Shown here: in pieces, positions 51,156 to 59,516 of the stretch
How positions within the stretch are numbered: position 1 is the first letter of the stretch
Layout of the letters: every line of letters begins with the position of its first letter
Assembly: GCF_001297065.1 (NCBI RefSeq)
Contig: NZ_LHOX01000010.1
Coordinates: 1-64,000, forward strand
DNA length: 64,000 nt
Direction: 5' to 3'
Source: Enterococcus sp. RIT-PI-f
Lineage (GTDB): Bacteria; Bacillota; Bacilli; Lactobacillales; Enterococcaceae
Position numbers and translations under genes: made by a program
Notes under the pieces: model-generated
What the model was told of the DNA's origin: nothing
Seen by the model: only the letters and a program-made list of their open reading frames with translations
Databases searched by the model: none

Positions 51156-51845
51156 TTGAAAAGAAATATGGATGTGCCCTGGAGTTATTCAGGCGATAAT
51201 GGACCCGAACATTGGCATACATTGTGTGACTGGTATGCAGAAGGCGCGGAGTTCCCGTTGCAATCCCCAATCGCATTGGTCCATGACGAAACCGAAGAAC
51301 CAATCGATCAAGATCTGACGTTCCATTATACCCGTGAGCAATTTACCGAGAAAGAATTTAAAAATACGATCCACTTTGTTCCCTTCGATAAAGAGAGCTA
51401 TGTGACGTTCCAAGGGGTCGACTACCACTTGACGGATATTCATTTCCACATGCCTTCAGAACATATCATCGATGACGAACAACAAGAACTTGAATTTCAT
51501 TTAGTGCATATGAATGAAGCAGGGCAGAACTTGGTTGTTGGTATCTTATTCCGTCTGACGGATAAACTGAACTGGATCTGCAATGCACAAGATGACAGTA
51601 TTTGGGATTTCGAAAACCATGTCCAATGGTTCGATCCGAGCATGTTCTTACCAGAACGGACCCACCATTTTCATTATGTGGGGTCATTGACTACACCACC
51701 AACCAAAGGACCGATCAACTGGTTCGTTTTTGACTGGGTGGGAGAGATGAGCCGCAAGTTTATTCAAGAATTCCGCGAAGAAGTCTTGGAAAACAACAAC
51801 CGGCCTTTGCAAGACCGCAAAGAACGACCGATTTATTTCTATTGA
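51156..51845 (+). CDS. Alpha-class carbonic anhydrase, apparently cytoplasmic
   Basis: A 229-residue enzyme interconverting CO2 and bicarbonate. The zinc ligands are His96, His98 (DIHFHMPSEH) and His115 (LEFHLVH), plus the QSPIAL and LTTPPTKGPINW motifs of the alpha class. The start TTG at 51156 has a perfect TAGGAGG eight bases upstream. The N-terminus is hydrophilic with no signal peptide, unlike most exported alpha-type enzymes. Position right after carAB-containing pyr genes suggests bicarbonate supply, though a terminator separates them. Confidence 0.92.
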   Translation: MKRNMDVPWSYSGDNGPEHWHTLCDWYAEGAEFPLQSPIALVHDETEEPIDQDLTFHYTREQFTEKEFKNTIHFVPFDKESYVTFQGVDYHLTDIHFHMPSEHIIDDEQQELEFHLVHMNEAGQNLVVGILFRLTDKLNWICNAQDDSIWDFENHVQWFDPSMFLPERTHHFHYVGSLTTPPTKGPINWFVFDWVGEMSRKFIQEFREEVLENNNRPLQDRKERPIYFY

Positions 51846-51882
51846 AATTCAAATATGGTGCGTTAAAAATTGAATAGATATG

Positions 51883-51920
51883 AAAACCAGTGCGATGAGA
51901 GATTGCACTGGTTTTTTTTG
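51883..51920 (+). terminator. Terminator after the carbonic anhydrase gene
   Basis: AAAACCAGTGC (51883-51893) / GCACTGGTTTT (51905-51915), T8 tail. Confidence 0.9.
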
Positions 51921-52167
51921 TTTCTGGATTTGACACCTCATCAGTTATTCACAGCTTATTCATAGTTTTTTCGTTCGGACAGGATAGTTGAAAAATTTGG
52001 CATATTATACAAAATCTCAAAAATATCTTCATTTTATATATATTTAACTATTAATTATGATAAAATATCAAGAGAATAGTCTGAACATTCAAAAACAAAT
52101 GCATTTCTGAATGTATCTTGAACAATATTGTATATGTTGCAGAGTAAATAAATTGAAGGTGATCTTT
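51921..52167 (+). promoter_or_regulatory. AT-rich leader of the ABC cassette
   Basis: This 247-bp stretch is visibly more AT-rich than the rest. A possible extended -10 TGATAAAAT lies at 52058-52066. Further down, ACATTCA (52085-52091) and TGAATGT (52108-52114) flank a 10-bp palindrome AAATGCATTT, forming a possible RNA hairpin or operator. The first gene's ribosome site GAAGGTG is at 52155-52161. Confidence 0.45.
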
Positions 52168-52797
52168 TTGAGAAAATATGTATTATGGGGGTTTAGTTGT
52201 TTCAGTATACTCGCGGCTATTATTGTTTTTATAGCCAATAGCGAGGGTAAAAAAGGTATTGAACAACTTACGAAAGACGAACTATTCACGGTAATCGACT
52301 CAGAAGTCAACAATGGTTTCATGTCAGTGGATGAATATGTGCGCAATACATTAAAAATCTATCTTAAGAATAAAGAATATGGCTATGTATCTCAGTTATC
52401 TAGTGATGGTTTATCGGGAGATGTCATCCAATCTAGTGCTTTTTATGAACAATTCGCCTATGGGATAGGGATAGAAGAAAACGAATCCTATCATAGTGAT
52501 GATGGATTAGGCTACTATGACAAGTACAAGTACAAGTTCCTTGCTGAAGCAGAAGGCTTTTACGCCATTCCATTGTATATCATGCTAGAAGGAAATCAAT
52601 CCAACAAAGAATTTCATTATGAGGCGACATCGGTCAGTGACCAACTGCCACTGGATCTTTGGGAGATCTATACAGAAATACCAGTTTATGATAGAGAAAC
52701 CAATCTGACTAAATGGTTGGCTGTTTTCAAATATCCTTTTGGTCAAGACCAACCTTACAAAATGGAAGTTTCCTTGATGCTAAACCAAGTCGAATAG
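52168..52797 (+). CDS. Membrane-anchored extracytoplasmic protein of unknown family
   Basis: A 209-residue protein, first gene of an ABC cassette. One N-terminal hydrophobic segment (about 4-25) with a basic start suggests a signal anchor; no lipobox Cys. The rest is acidic, with many Tyr residues (GLGYYDKYKYK) and no known motif. TTG at 52168 is chosen for its spacing to GAAGGTG (about seven bases); upstream starts lack sites. Composition is more AT-rich than the pyr genes. Possibly the substrate-binding or sensor part of the transporter. Confidence 0.7.
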   Translation: MRKYVLWGFSCFSILAAIIVFIANSEGKKGIEQLTKDELFTVIDSEVNNGFMSVDEYVRNTLKIYLKNKEYGYVSQLSSDGLSGDVIQSSAFYEQFAYGIGIEENESYHSDDGLGYYDKYKYKFLAEAEGFYAIPLYIMLEGNQSNKEFHYEATSVSDQLPLDLWEIYTEIPVYDRETNLTKWLAVFKYPFGQDQPYKMEVSLMLNQVE

Positions 52798-52821
52798 TGC
52801 GCACAAATTGAAAGGATCATT

Positions 52822-53865
52822 ATGAAAAGATTGAATCAACAACTATTGCCTGGAGCGATCATTACCGTTAGCTTTCTGCTTTTACTCTTCATAAGTACGA
52901 TGATCCAATCCCAGCTGACATTTTTTTCTACCTACCAAACGTATTACGAAAAATCCTTTGCTAAAATCGACGTCCATGGGCTGCAATTCGATGGAGAGGA
53001 AATGATTCGCGTCATGAATGATGTGTTAGATGATACAAGTTTTGTTCAGTTTTATTTGCCAATGTATAATGCAGAAACCTCATTAATGATGATCTATCCT
53101 CAAGGGGCGATTCAACAGCTCAATGTGTTAGAAAATACAGCCCAGACAGTTCCACATCTGATTGCGGGGAAAGATGCGTATCAAGCGATTGCCAAAGACA
53201 TCCATCATCAGCAACTAGCTATTTATGATACCCAATTTGCTATCACTGGGTTGCTGCCTCAATCGCCATTTAATCAGAACCTAATTTTATACTCTGATAA
53301 GATATTGACAGATGCACGTTACCAATCCAATATTACTGCGATCGTGGTAAGCAGTGCGCATTACGATAAAGCACAGAACCAATTACAAGCTATCTTAGCT
53401 GTTGTCGATGAAAGTGACTATATGAGCGCGATCAATGATCTGTCCGCTGGGTTGAATCAGCAAAATATGGCGGATATTGTATCGGAATACCGGCAATTAT
53501 TCATGCAATTACTCTTGATCATCTTGCTGTGCATGGGGATTCATTATTATCAGCGCTTTGATTTATGGCGCTTGGAATTTGCTGTCCGAAAAATGGCTGG
53601 TGCCCACACTTTTCAGCTAGTGATCGATACCTTTAAAAAATTTTTGTTTTTGACTACATGGGCCTTTGTTTCTGCCTGCATAGTCTACTTCGGTATAGTT
53701 CGCTTGTTTCCATGGTTTTTACCGTTAACAGCCTTTCAACGTTGGCTTGCATTGCTCCATGTATACGCGTTGTACACAGGACTATTAGGCGTCTTTTTCC
53801 TACTTTCTATCTGGTACGTCAGGAAAGTCAGTGTAACAGCTATGTTTATGGAGGTGGACGAATGA
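52822..53865 (+). CDS. FtsX/MacB-like ABC permease (first subunit)
   Basis: A 347-residue protein with one transmembrane helix near 12-30, a ~190-residue extracytoplasmic domain, and three helices near the C-terminus. The cytoplasmic sequence RLEFAVRKMAGAHTFQLVI before the second set resembles the coupling segment of MacB/FtsX permeases. ATG at 52822 follows AAAGGAT. It overlaps the next permease gene by four bases (ATGA). Confidence 0.78.
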   Translation: MKRLNQQLLPGAIITVSFLLLLFISTMIQSQLTFFSTYQTYYEKSFAKIDVHGLQFDGEEMIRVMNDVLDDTSFVQFYLPMYNAETSLMMIYPQGAIQQLNVLENTAQTVPHLIAGKDAYQAIAKDIHHQQLAIYDTQFAITGLLPQSPFNQNLILYSDKILTDARYQSNITAIVVSSAHYDKAQNQLQAILAVVDESDYMSAINDLSAGLNQQNMADIVSEYRQLFMQLLLIILLCMGIHYYQRFDLWRLEFAVRKMAGAHTFQLVIDTFKKFLFLTTWAFVSACIVYFGIVRLFPWFLPLTAFQRWLALLHVYALYTGLLGVFFLLSIWYVRKVSVTAMFMEVDE

Positions 53866-55115
53866 GAAGGTTGATCTATGTACTGACCGAAATGGGCGTA
53901 CATGTTTGGCTGAAAGCTGCAGTAGTAGGGATGACTACCCTTGTTATCATGAGCAGTGTCCAATTCTTCCAATCATATGAAACCTATCTGGAACACACAC
54001 AAGCTCTAATGAAAAACTTTGGATCGGACGCCTCGATCCGTTTTGTGGACATTTCAACCGAATCTATTTCTTCGAAGGATATTTTAGCGATCATTGACGA
54101 AGGCAAAACGCTATTCGGCGATGACATTTATTACTATTTGCAAGGGGGAGATTTTTTTGCAGGAGCAGAGGCCTTTGTTTACCCTGAGGCGGAACTGGCG
54201 ATTGAAAATCAATTTGGCCAGTCTTTGGTTCAGCCACAAATCATGATCATGAATCAAGCATTAGTAGAAAAAGCTGACTTCCGTCTTGCTAACGGACGCC
54301 AACTTGAGGAGCGTGATTTCGCCGGTAGCGGAAATGGGATTCTCTTGGGGGCGCATTACCGAGAAGGTTACCAGATTGGTGATGAATTTTTATTGCAAAC
54401 TTTTGTCGAAATCAATGAAGCGGGTCAAGTGATTACAGCAGAGCGGACGTATCAGGTGAAAGGCTTCCTGACTGAGGCGCATTCATTGCTGAATTTTTGG
54501 CAAGGCAGAACTGAAGAAATCCTACTAGACGAGATGATCGTCATCCCGTTGACGGAAGATTTAATGCAATCAGATAGCCCCAATCTATCGGTGCAGATCA
54601 TGGGCTTTTTTTATATGTTGTCTGCTAAAGAGGAAGAATCGCTCAATTATTTAGATCTTGCAGAAGCGGTCAAAGACATAGGCACTAGACATGGATACAG
54701 CTACCTTTCTTTTAGCAATGATCGATCCATCTTTGATTTTGAGATCAATATGTATCGCTCTTTGTACCAAAATCAACTGTTTTTGTTACTGTTGCTGCTT
54801 GTTTTTGCAACGGTACAAACAGGCATGATCGTTCATTTTAGCTATCAAAAACGACAAACTGTATATGCTGCTTATTTTGGCATAGGGTCTACAAAAGCAG
54901 AGCTGTTTGCTGTGATCAGTATAAGTTATTTGGTGCTATTTACAGTATCGTGGGCGCTGATGTATATGATCAATCAATTATTTTTAGGAGAAAACTGGCT
55001 GAATCGGCAGATAGTGTTTGGTACATTATTTTATCTTGCATTTTATGGGGTAACAGTCATGACCGTCTTAATCAGCCGCTTTTTTCCAAGACGAAAGATT
55101 AGAAAGAAGCAGTAG
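53862..55115 (+). CDS. FtsX/MacB-like ABC permease (second subunit)
   Basis: A 417-residue permease with the same plan: N-terminal helix (about 14-32), large extracytoplasmic domain, then three C-terminal helices with QKRQTVYAAYFGIGSTKAELFAVI as the coupling segment. ATG at 53862 has GGAGGTG upstream. It differs in length and sequence from the first permease, so a heterodimer is likely. The start upstream at 53658 is inside the previous gene and is not used. Confidence 0.78.
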   Translation: MRRLIYVLTEMGVHVWLKAAVVGMTTLVIMSSVQFFQSYETYLEHTQALMKNFGSDASIRFVDISTESISSKDILAIIDEGKTLFGDDIYYYLQGGDFFAGAEAFVYPEAELAIENQFGQSLVQPQIMIMNQALVEKADFRLANGRQLEERDFAGSGNGILLGAHYREGYQIGDEFLLQTFVEINEAGQVITAERTYQVKGFLTEAHSLLNFWQGRTEEILLDEMIVIPLTEDLMQSDSPNLSVQIMGFFYMLSAKEEESLNYLDLAEAVKDIGTRHGYSYLSFSNDRSIFDFEINMYRSLYQNQLFLLLLLLVFATVQTGMIVHFSYQKRQTVYAAYFGIGSTKAELFAVISISYLVLFTVSWALMYMINQLFLGENWLNRQIVFGTLFYLAFYGVTVMTVLISRFFPRRKIRKKQ

Positions 55116-55138
55116 TTGAGAAAAGGAGGGCCTATCAG

Positions 55139-55828
55139 GTGATTCATTTAACAGATATCAAGAAAACATATCAAACAGGAGACACGGTTTATACTGCGCT
55201 TGATATCCCCTTATTTCATTGCGAACAAGGGGAGTTGCTCGCCATCATCGGCGAATCGGGCAGCGGAAAAACAACATTGTTAAGAATTTTAGGCTTGCTG
55301 GATCACTGTGACAGCGGTAGTTATCAACTTAAAGATCAACTAACCGAAAGATTCACGTATAAACAAGAAGCACAGATAAGAAATCAAATGATTGGGTTTG
55401 TTTTACAGCATTTTGGCTTGATCACTGACTATACAGTGAAAGAAAATATTTTATTGCCAACAACCTATTTGCCGAGAAAAATCAGAAAAGAAAAAGCGGC
55501 TCAGTTAGCCACATTGGCTACTGACTTGCAGATCGACAATCAACTGAAAAAATATCCGAATCAGCTTTCCCGTGGCCAACAACAGCGTGTCGCGATCGCG
55601 AGAGCGTTGATCAATGACCCAGATATTCTTTTGGCCGATGAACCCACGGGGAATCTAGATTCACACAATAGTCAGTTGGTGTTGGATATTCTGAGAAGGG
55701 AACATCAAAAAGGCAAGACTGTGATCATCGTGACCCATGAACAAGCTATTGCTGATGCCTGTGACCGACAAGTAGTGATGAAGGATGGGAAGTTAGAGGA
55801 AAGAAGCGTACGCGTTGATTCAGTGTGA
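55139..55828 (+). CDS. ABC transporter ATP-binding protein (LolD/MacB type)
   Basis: A 229-residue ATPase. Walker [11 protein letters not shown]-loop FVLQHFGL, signature [15 protein letters not shown] and Walker [13 protein letters not shown] are intact. It belongs to the class that powers FtsX-fold permeases. GTG at 55139 has AAAGGAGG nine bases upstream. With the three preceding genes it makes a complete transporter or mechanotransducer; substrate unknown. Confidence 0.92.
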   Translation: MIHLTDIKKTYQTGDTVYTALDIPLFHCEQGELLAIIGESGSGKTTLLRILGLLDHCDSGSYQLKDQLTERFTYKQEAQIRNQMIGFVLQHFGLITDYTVKENILLPTTYLPRKIRKEKAAQLATLATDLQIDNQLKKYPNQLSRGQQQRVAIARALINDPDILLADEPTGNLDSHNSQLVLDILRREHQKGKTVIIVTHEQAIADACDRQVVMKDGKLEERSVRVDSV

Positions 55829-56051
55829 GTATGGCTTATTGTTGCGGATTATTATGTTACTTGATACACTTTTAAAGAAGCAATCTATCTGATTCAATCT
55901 CCGATAGATTTGCTTTGTTTGCTTCTGCAATGCTGTAAATGGTATCTTGTGAAATAAAACACATAACGTTGTCTTTACAAGCAGAAACAGGTATCTCATT
56001 CCATTATATGTGAAGAAAAATCATAGACTAATAAAAAAAGGAGAGCGCACC
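55829..56051 (+). other. Intergenic region with a stem-loop
   Basis: AAGCAATCTATC (55878-55889) pairs with GATAGATTTGCTT (55903-55915) with one bulge; the tail is T-rich but interrupted. It may terminate the ABC cassette. The rest shows nothing recognisable except the downstream ribosome site AAAAAGGAGAG. Confidence 0.5.
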
Positions 56052-56540
56052 ATGACATTGTATAAAGAAGGAATTTTACTGATAGAAGAAAAATTCGGTA
56101 AGGGGAAAGACAACTTAATCTCCTTGGCAACCATTGCTTGCGAGCCAGGGAGCAAGGGAACGCCGCGTCCTGTTGTCCGTGATGTAGACGCCTATTACGA
56201 AGCGGGGGTATTTTATGTATGCACTCATGAAAATTCGAATAAGATCAAGCAGATCCAACAAAATCCAGAAGTTTCAATTGCAATTTGCGGGGAATGGTTT
56301 ACGGCTAATGGAATTGGGGAGAATTTAGGATGGGTCTTAGATCCGAAAAATGCTGAACTGAGAGAGAAAATCAGGAAGGCATTTGTTTGGTATGATGAGG
56401 TAAACAATGAGAAAGACCAAGGCTGTTGCTTCTTGGCGATTCATCTTACACAAGGAACCTTGAATATCAACCACTGGGAAAAACTATATCACCTTGATTT
56501 TATCGAAAAAATCACTTTGGATCGGAATGGTATACGTTGA
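56052..56540 (+). CDS. Pyridoxamine 5'-phosphate oxidase-family (flavin split-barrel) protein
   Basis: A 162-residue protein of the FMN-binding split-barrel superfamily. Typical pieces are LISLATIACEPGSKGTPRPVVRDVDAYY, GVFYVCTHENSNKIKQIQQNPEVSIAI and GEWFTANGIGE. Small members of this group are flavin reductases or detoxification enzymes rather than true PdxH. ATG at 56052 after AAGGAGAG; the upstream Met at 56010 lacks a ribosome site. Confidence 0.85.
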   Translation: MTLYKEGILLIEEKFGKGKDNLISLATIACEPGSKGTPRPVVRDVDAYYEAGVFYVCTHENSNKIKQIQQNPEVSIAICGEWFTANGIGENLGWVLDPKNAELREKIRKAFVWYDEVNNEKDQGCCFLAIHLTQGTLNINHWEKLYHLDFIEKITLDRNGIR

Positions 56541-56609
56541 TTTTTGTGGAAACATTTGCTGTTGCTATTAGTGGTATAATATGATTCACTCTCTTGACTG
56601 AGGCGTCCA

Positions 56610-56655
56610 TTGAATTCTTCCTTCATTCGGCTTATAATAATAAAAAATGAAGGAG
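56610..56655 (+). promoter_or_regulatory. marR promoter within an inverted repeat reaching the SD
   Basis: TTGAAT (56610-56615), 17-bp spacer, TATAAT (56633-56638). CCTTCATT (56620-56627) in the spacer is complementary to AATGAAGG (56646-56653), the latter carrying the Shine-Dalgarno. The -10 lies in the loop, as in the inverted repeat at 22766-22817. Confidence 0.65.
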
Positions 56656-56662
56656 CTGCAAG

Positions 56663-57139
56663 ATGATGCCTTATACCGATGAAGAAAAAATCATACGCGG
56701 CTTTCGTGATGTCTACAACAAAATGGCTGCCTTGAACAAACAGGAAATGGAAGCTGCGTTGGCGGGCTATACGTCAACTGAAGTCCATTTGATTGAAGCG
56801 ATCAATGACTTGCCACATCCGAATGTGACACAGCTGGCCGAAACGCTGTTTTTGACCCGCAGTGCGGTGACCAAATTGACGCAAAAGCTATTGAAGAAGG
56901 ATGCAATCACTCGCTATCAATCCCCGGAAAATAAAAAAGAGATCTTATTTGCCTTGACGGAAGAAGGCCAGTCCGTATATGACACCCATCGTGATTTGCA
57001 CCAAGTGTTCAGAGAACGGGATCAACCGATTTTTGCCACGATGGATGCGGAGCAAAAAGCCGAGTTATTACATTTTTTGGCATTATACAGCAATCATCTC
57101 GATCAGCAAGCAAGCCACCATCCATTGACCAACAGTTAA
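56663..57139 (+). CDS. MarR family transcriptional regulator
   Basis: A 158-residue winged-helix regulator. The recognition region is HPNVTQLAETLFLTRSAVTKLTQKLLKKDAI, followed by the wing KKEILFALTEEG. Ligand unknown. ATG at 56663 lies seven bases after AAGGAG; a second ATG follows at once. It could act on its own promoter, on the ZIP-like gene, or on the MFS exporter with its palindromic site about 1 kb downstream. Confidence 0.92.
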   Translation: MMPYTDEEKIIRGFRDVYNKMAALNKQEMEAALAGYTSTEVHLIEAINDLPHPNVTQLAETLFLTRSAVTKLTQKLLKKDAITRYQSPENKKEILFALTEEGQSVYDTHRDLHQVFRERDQPIFATMDAEQKAELLHFLALYSNHLDQQASHHPLTNS

Positions 57140-57162
57140 GTGAAAGCTTAACTGTTTTTTTC
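57131..57162 (+). terminator. Terminator after marR
   Basis: AACAGTTAAG (57131-57140) / CTTAACTGTT (57147-57156), T7; the left arm covers the stop codon. Confidence 0.9.
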
Positions 57163-57345
57163 ATGATTTTCACCTAGCGTTTTCACTATGGCGTATGTTG
57201 TTATTTTAAAATAGGCGTGTTACAATATTTTTAATGCTTTACATATTATTAAATGTTGCTTATTAGTTAAATATTCGGTTCGAACTTAATAAACAATCGT
57301 TATTTATATTAAAATATTAAACATGGTTGTTGGTAAGGAGTTCAT

Positions 57346-58089
57346 ATGTTTTCGAATTCAGAGGTGCTCATCAATTTGTTGGTGATCTCAGGTTTTATCT
57401 TGATTCATTTGGCATCTATTTTTCTATTGGATAAAAATGGTGATGTTCAGTTTTTTCATTCTTTCGCGGCTGGTGTGGGGGTTTCCTATGCTATTATACA
57501 CCTATTGCCACATCTTGCCTATTTCCAATCGGTGTTGATTGATGAATTTGGCTGGTCTTCAGGCATTCTTTATACCCACGGTATTTATGCCTTAGTATTG
57601 CTGGGGCTCGTGTTGAGTTACATCGCCTACAAAATTGATGAACGTAGTTTCAGTATTTTGGCTAAGAAGGATCTTGCTTCTGCAGAAAAAGCGTATTTTT
57701 GGTCGGATATTTCTTTTCATATGCTGTACAATGTGATGATTGGTTATTTGGTGATTGCGAATATTTTAGATGCGCCTTTTTATGTATTGACCTATTTTGT
57801 CGCGTTTGGGTTGCATTTTTTGATGAATGACTGGCATTTGTTTCATCATCATGGGACGCGCTTCACTCAGATTGGACGCTTTCTACTCGTAGGTTCGATT
57901 CTCACTGGTGCCGTATGTTCGATGTTCTTGATTTTGCCTTATTTTGTACTGGTGTCGATTGAGGCAATCATTACGGGTGCGTTGCTCATGAATATCATTA
58001 AATTTGAGTTGCCAGAAGGTGGGGAAGGAAGTATTCAGATTTTCTTGATTGGTACCCTTTGTTCAGGAATGCTGTTTGTTTTCATATAG
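57346..58089 (+). CDS. Polytopic membrane protein, possibly ZIP-like
   Basis: A 247-residue protein with seven to eight transmembrane helices. FFHSFAAGVGVSYAIIHLLPHL near 36-57 and the His-rich FGLHFLMNDWHLFHHHG near 155-170 recall the histidine-bearing helices of ZIP metal permeases (consensus with HLLPE), but the classical HN-x3-D pattern is not clear. ATG at 57346 follows TAAGGAG. The 180-bp upstream region is AT-rich with no certain promoter. Metal transport is only a guess. Confidence 0.6.
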   Translation: MFSNSEVLINLLVISGFILIHLASIFLLDKNGDVQFFHSFAAGVGVSYAIIHLLPHLAYFQSVLIDEFGWSSGILYTHGIYALVLLGLVLSYIAYKIDERSFSILAKKDLASAEKAYFWSDISFHMLYNVMIGYLVIANILDAPFYVLTYFVAFGLHFLMNDWHLFHHHGTRFTQIGRFLLVGSILTGAVCSMFLILPYFVLVSIEAIITGALLMNIIKFELPEGGEGSIQIFLIGTLCSGMLFVFI

Positions 58090-58124
58090 TTGGTTTTGGT
58101 TTACTCATTGGAAAATCATAACAG

Positions 58125-58155
58125 GGCACACTTCTTTGACAGAAGTGTGCCTTTT
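58125..58155 (+). terminator. Terminator after the ZIP-like gene
   Basis: GGCACACTTCT (58125-58135) / AGAAGTGTGCC (58141-58151), T4 tail. Confidence 0.8.
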
Positions 58156-58159
58156 ATTG

Positions 58160-58209
58160 TTGACTAGGGAACAATATTGCAGTATGATACATTTGTTTCC
58201 TAGGAAACA
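58160..58209 (+). promoter_or_regulatory. MFS promoter with palindromic operator
   Basis: TTGACT (58160-58165), 17-bp spacer, TATGAT (58183-58188). A perfect 16-bp palindrome TGTTTCCTAGGAAACA (58194-58209) covers the expected transcription start, an ideal site for a dimeric repressor. Confidence 0.8.
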
Positions 58210-58232
58210 TTAAATATAAAGGACTGATTCTT

Positions 58233-59429
58233 ATTACAAATAATCAACAACTCTCACCACATGCTTTGACTTTAGGTTTAATTTCGGTTTTTCTTTGCGG
58301 GGTCGGCTTTACGATCATCGCACCTGTGACGCCATTCTTGGTGGCACCTTATGTTCAAGATCCCAGTCAGCAAGCATTTGTGATTAGTGCATTGACGGCT
58401 GTTTATGCGGGATGTGTCTTTCTTGCTGCGCCTGTTTTGGGGGCTTTTAGTGATCAAATCGGCAGACGGCCGATTTTGATTCTTTGCTTATTCGGCGGCG
58501 GACTTGGGTATCTCTTATTTGGCATTGGCGGTGCATTGTGGGTCTTCTTTTTTAGTCGTGTCATTGAAGGGATTACTGGTGGCAGTATCAGCACATTGTA
58601 TGCTTACTTTTCGGATAGTACATCCCCTGATCAACGAACGAAATATTTTGGGTGGATGAGTGCGGTAGCTGGTGCCGGTACGGCGCTTGGTCCGATCATT
58701 GGCGGTGGTTTGGCACATTTCGGCTATGCTGTGCCGATGTTTGTCGGTGCGTTGGTCTCAATCGTCAATGGTGTATATGCCTGGCTTTGCTTGCCTGAAA
58801 GTTTGCCAACATCTTTGCGTAAGAAAGCTAGTCTGAAAGCAATCAATCCATTTCGGCAATTTCGCTATGTATTCACCCATCCAGCGATTGGACGCATTGT
58901 TTTCATGGCGTTTATTCTGTGGATCCCTGCAGGTGGATTGCAAGCCATATTTTCGCAATTCACCATTGATTCCTTCAATTGGTCGCCAACGCTGATCGGC
59001 TTGATGTTCTCGATCATTGGGATTCAAGATATTTTGGCACAAAGTTTTTTGATGCCGTGGCTGCTGAAACAAATGCGTGAGCCAGCGATTCTTCGCTGGG
59101 GGATCATAGGCGAGGTCAGTGGTTATTGCTTCATCTGCTTATCCGGTTTCTTTGCAGCACCGATCTTGTTTGTACTAGGTTTGCTTCTATACGGAATGGG
59201 GGATGCTATTTTTGCGCCTGCCTATAATAGCGCGTTATCAAAGCAAGTGGACCACAAAGAACAAGGTATGGTGCTGGGAAGCAGCCAAGGCATGCAGTCG
59301 CTGGCACGGGTGGTCGGACCTTTGCTGGGTGGACAGTTATATGTCTTATTTGCCCCAGTTGCTCCAGCCATTATGGGGGTCGTTTTCGGGGTCATTGCGT
59401 TGTTTTTCTTTAGGAAAAGTCAAGCCTGA
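58233..59429 (+). CDS. MFS multidrug-type exporter (ATT start inferred)
   Basis: A 398-residue 12-helix major facilitator. Motif A is DQIGRRPIL between TM2 and TM3; the TM5 antiporter motif appears as GAGTALGPIIGG. No ATG, GTG or TTG gives a full TM1 with a ribosome site: the first TTG (58266) would cut the N-terminus and lies ~40 bases from AAAGGA. The codon ATT at 58233, nine bases after AAAGGA (58218-58223), gives a plausible N-terminus MTNNQQLSPHALTLG. The palindrome upstream suggests substrate-inducible expression. Confidence 0.85.
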   Translation: MTNNQQLSPHALTLGLISVFLCGVGFTIIAPVTPFLVAPYVQDPSQQAFVISALTAVYAGCVFLAAPVLGAFSDQIGRRPILILCLFGGGLGYLLFGIGGALWVFFFSRVIEGITGGSISTLYAYFSDSTSPDQRTKYFGWMSAVAGAGTALGPIIGGGLAHFGYAVPMFVGALVSIVNGVYAWLCLPESLPTSLRKKASLKAINPFRQFRYVFTHPAIGRIVFMAFILWIPAGGLQAIFSQFTIDSFNWSPTLIGLMFSIIGIQDILAQSFLMPWLLKQMREPAILRWGIIGEVSGYCFICLSGFFAAPILFVLGLLLYGMGDAIFAPAYNSALSKQVDHKEQGMVLGSSQGMQSLARVVGPLLGGQLYVLFAPVAPAIMGVVFGVIALFFFRKSQA

Positions 59430-59467
59430 TTCTCCTGTAGTCTATCTAGATCTCTACGTTAAATGAA

Positions 59468-59516
59468 ACAAGACCGTTCGAAGCAGAGGATTCCTGCGTT
59501 GAACGGTCTTGTTTTT
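59468..59516. terminator. Bidirectional terminator between MFS gene and rqcH
   Basis: ACAAGACCGTTC (59468-59479) pairs with GAACGGTCTTGT (59501-59512), with inner GCAG/CTGC; T5 follows on the plus strand, A-rich flank on the other side. Confidence 0.85.

Noticed and set aside
51945-51953. DnaA-box-like TTATTCACA in an AT-rich region
   Set aside because: A single match without a cluster, dnaA or dnaN nearby; not an origin.
53658-53861. N-terminal extension of the second ABC permease
   Set aside because: It lies inside the first permease gene in another frame; the ATG at 53862 with ATGA coupling is the proper start.
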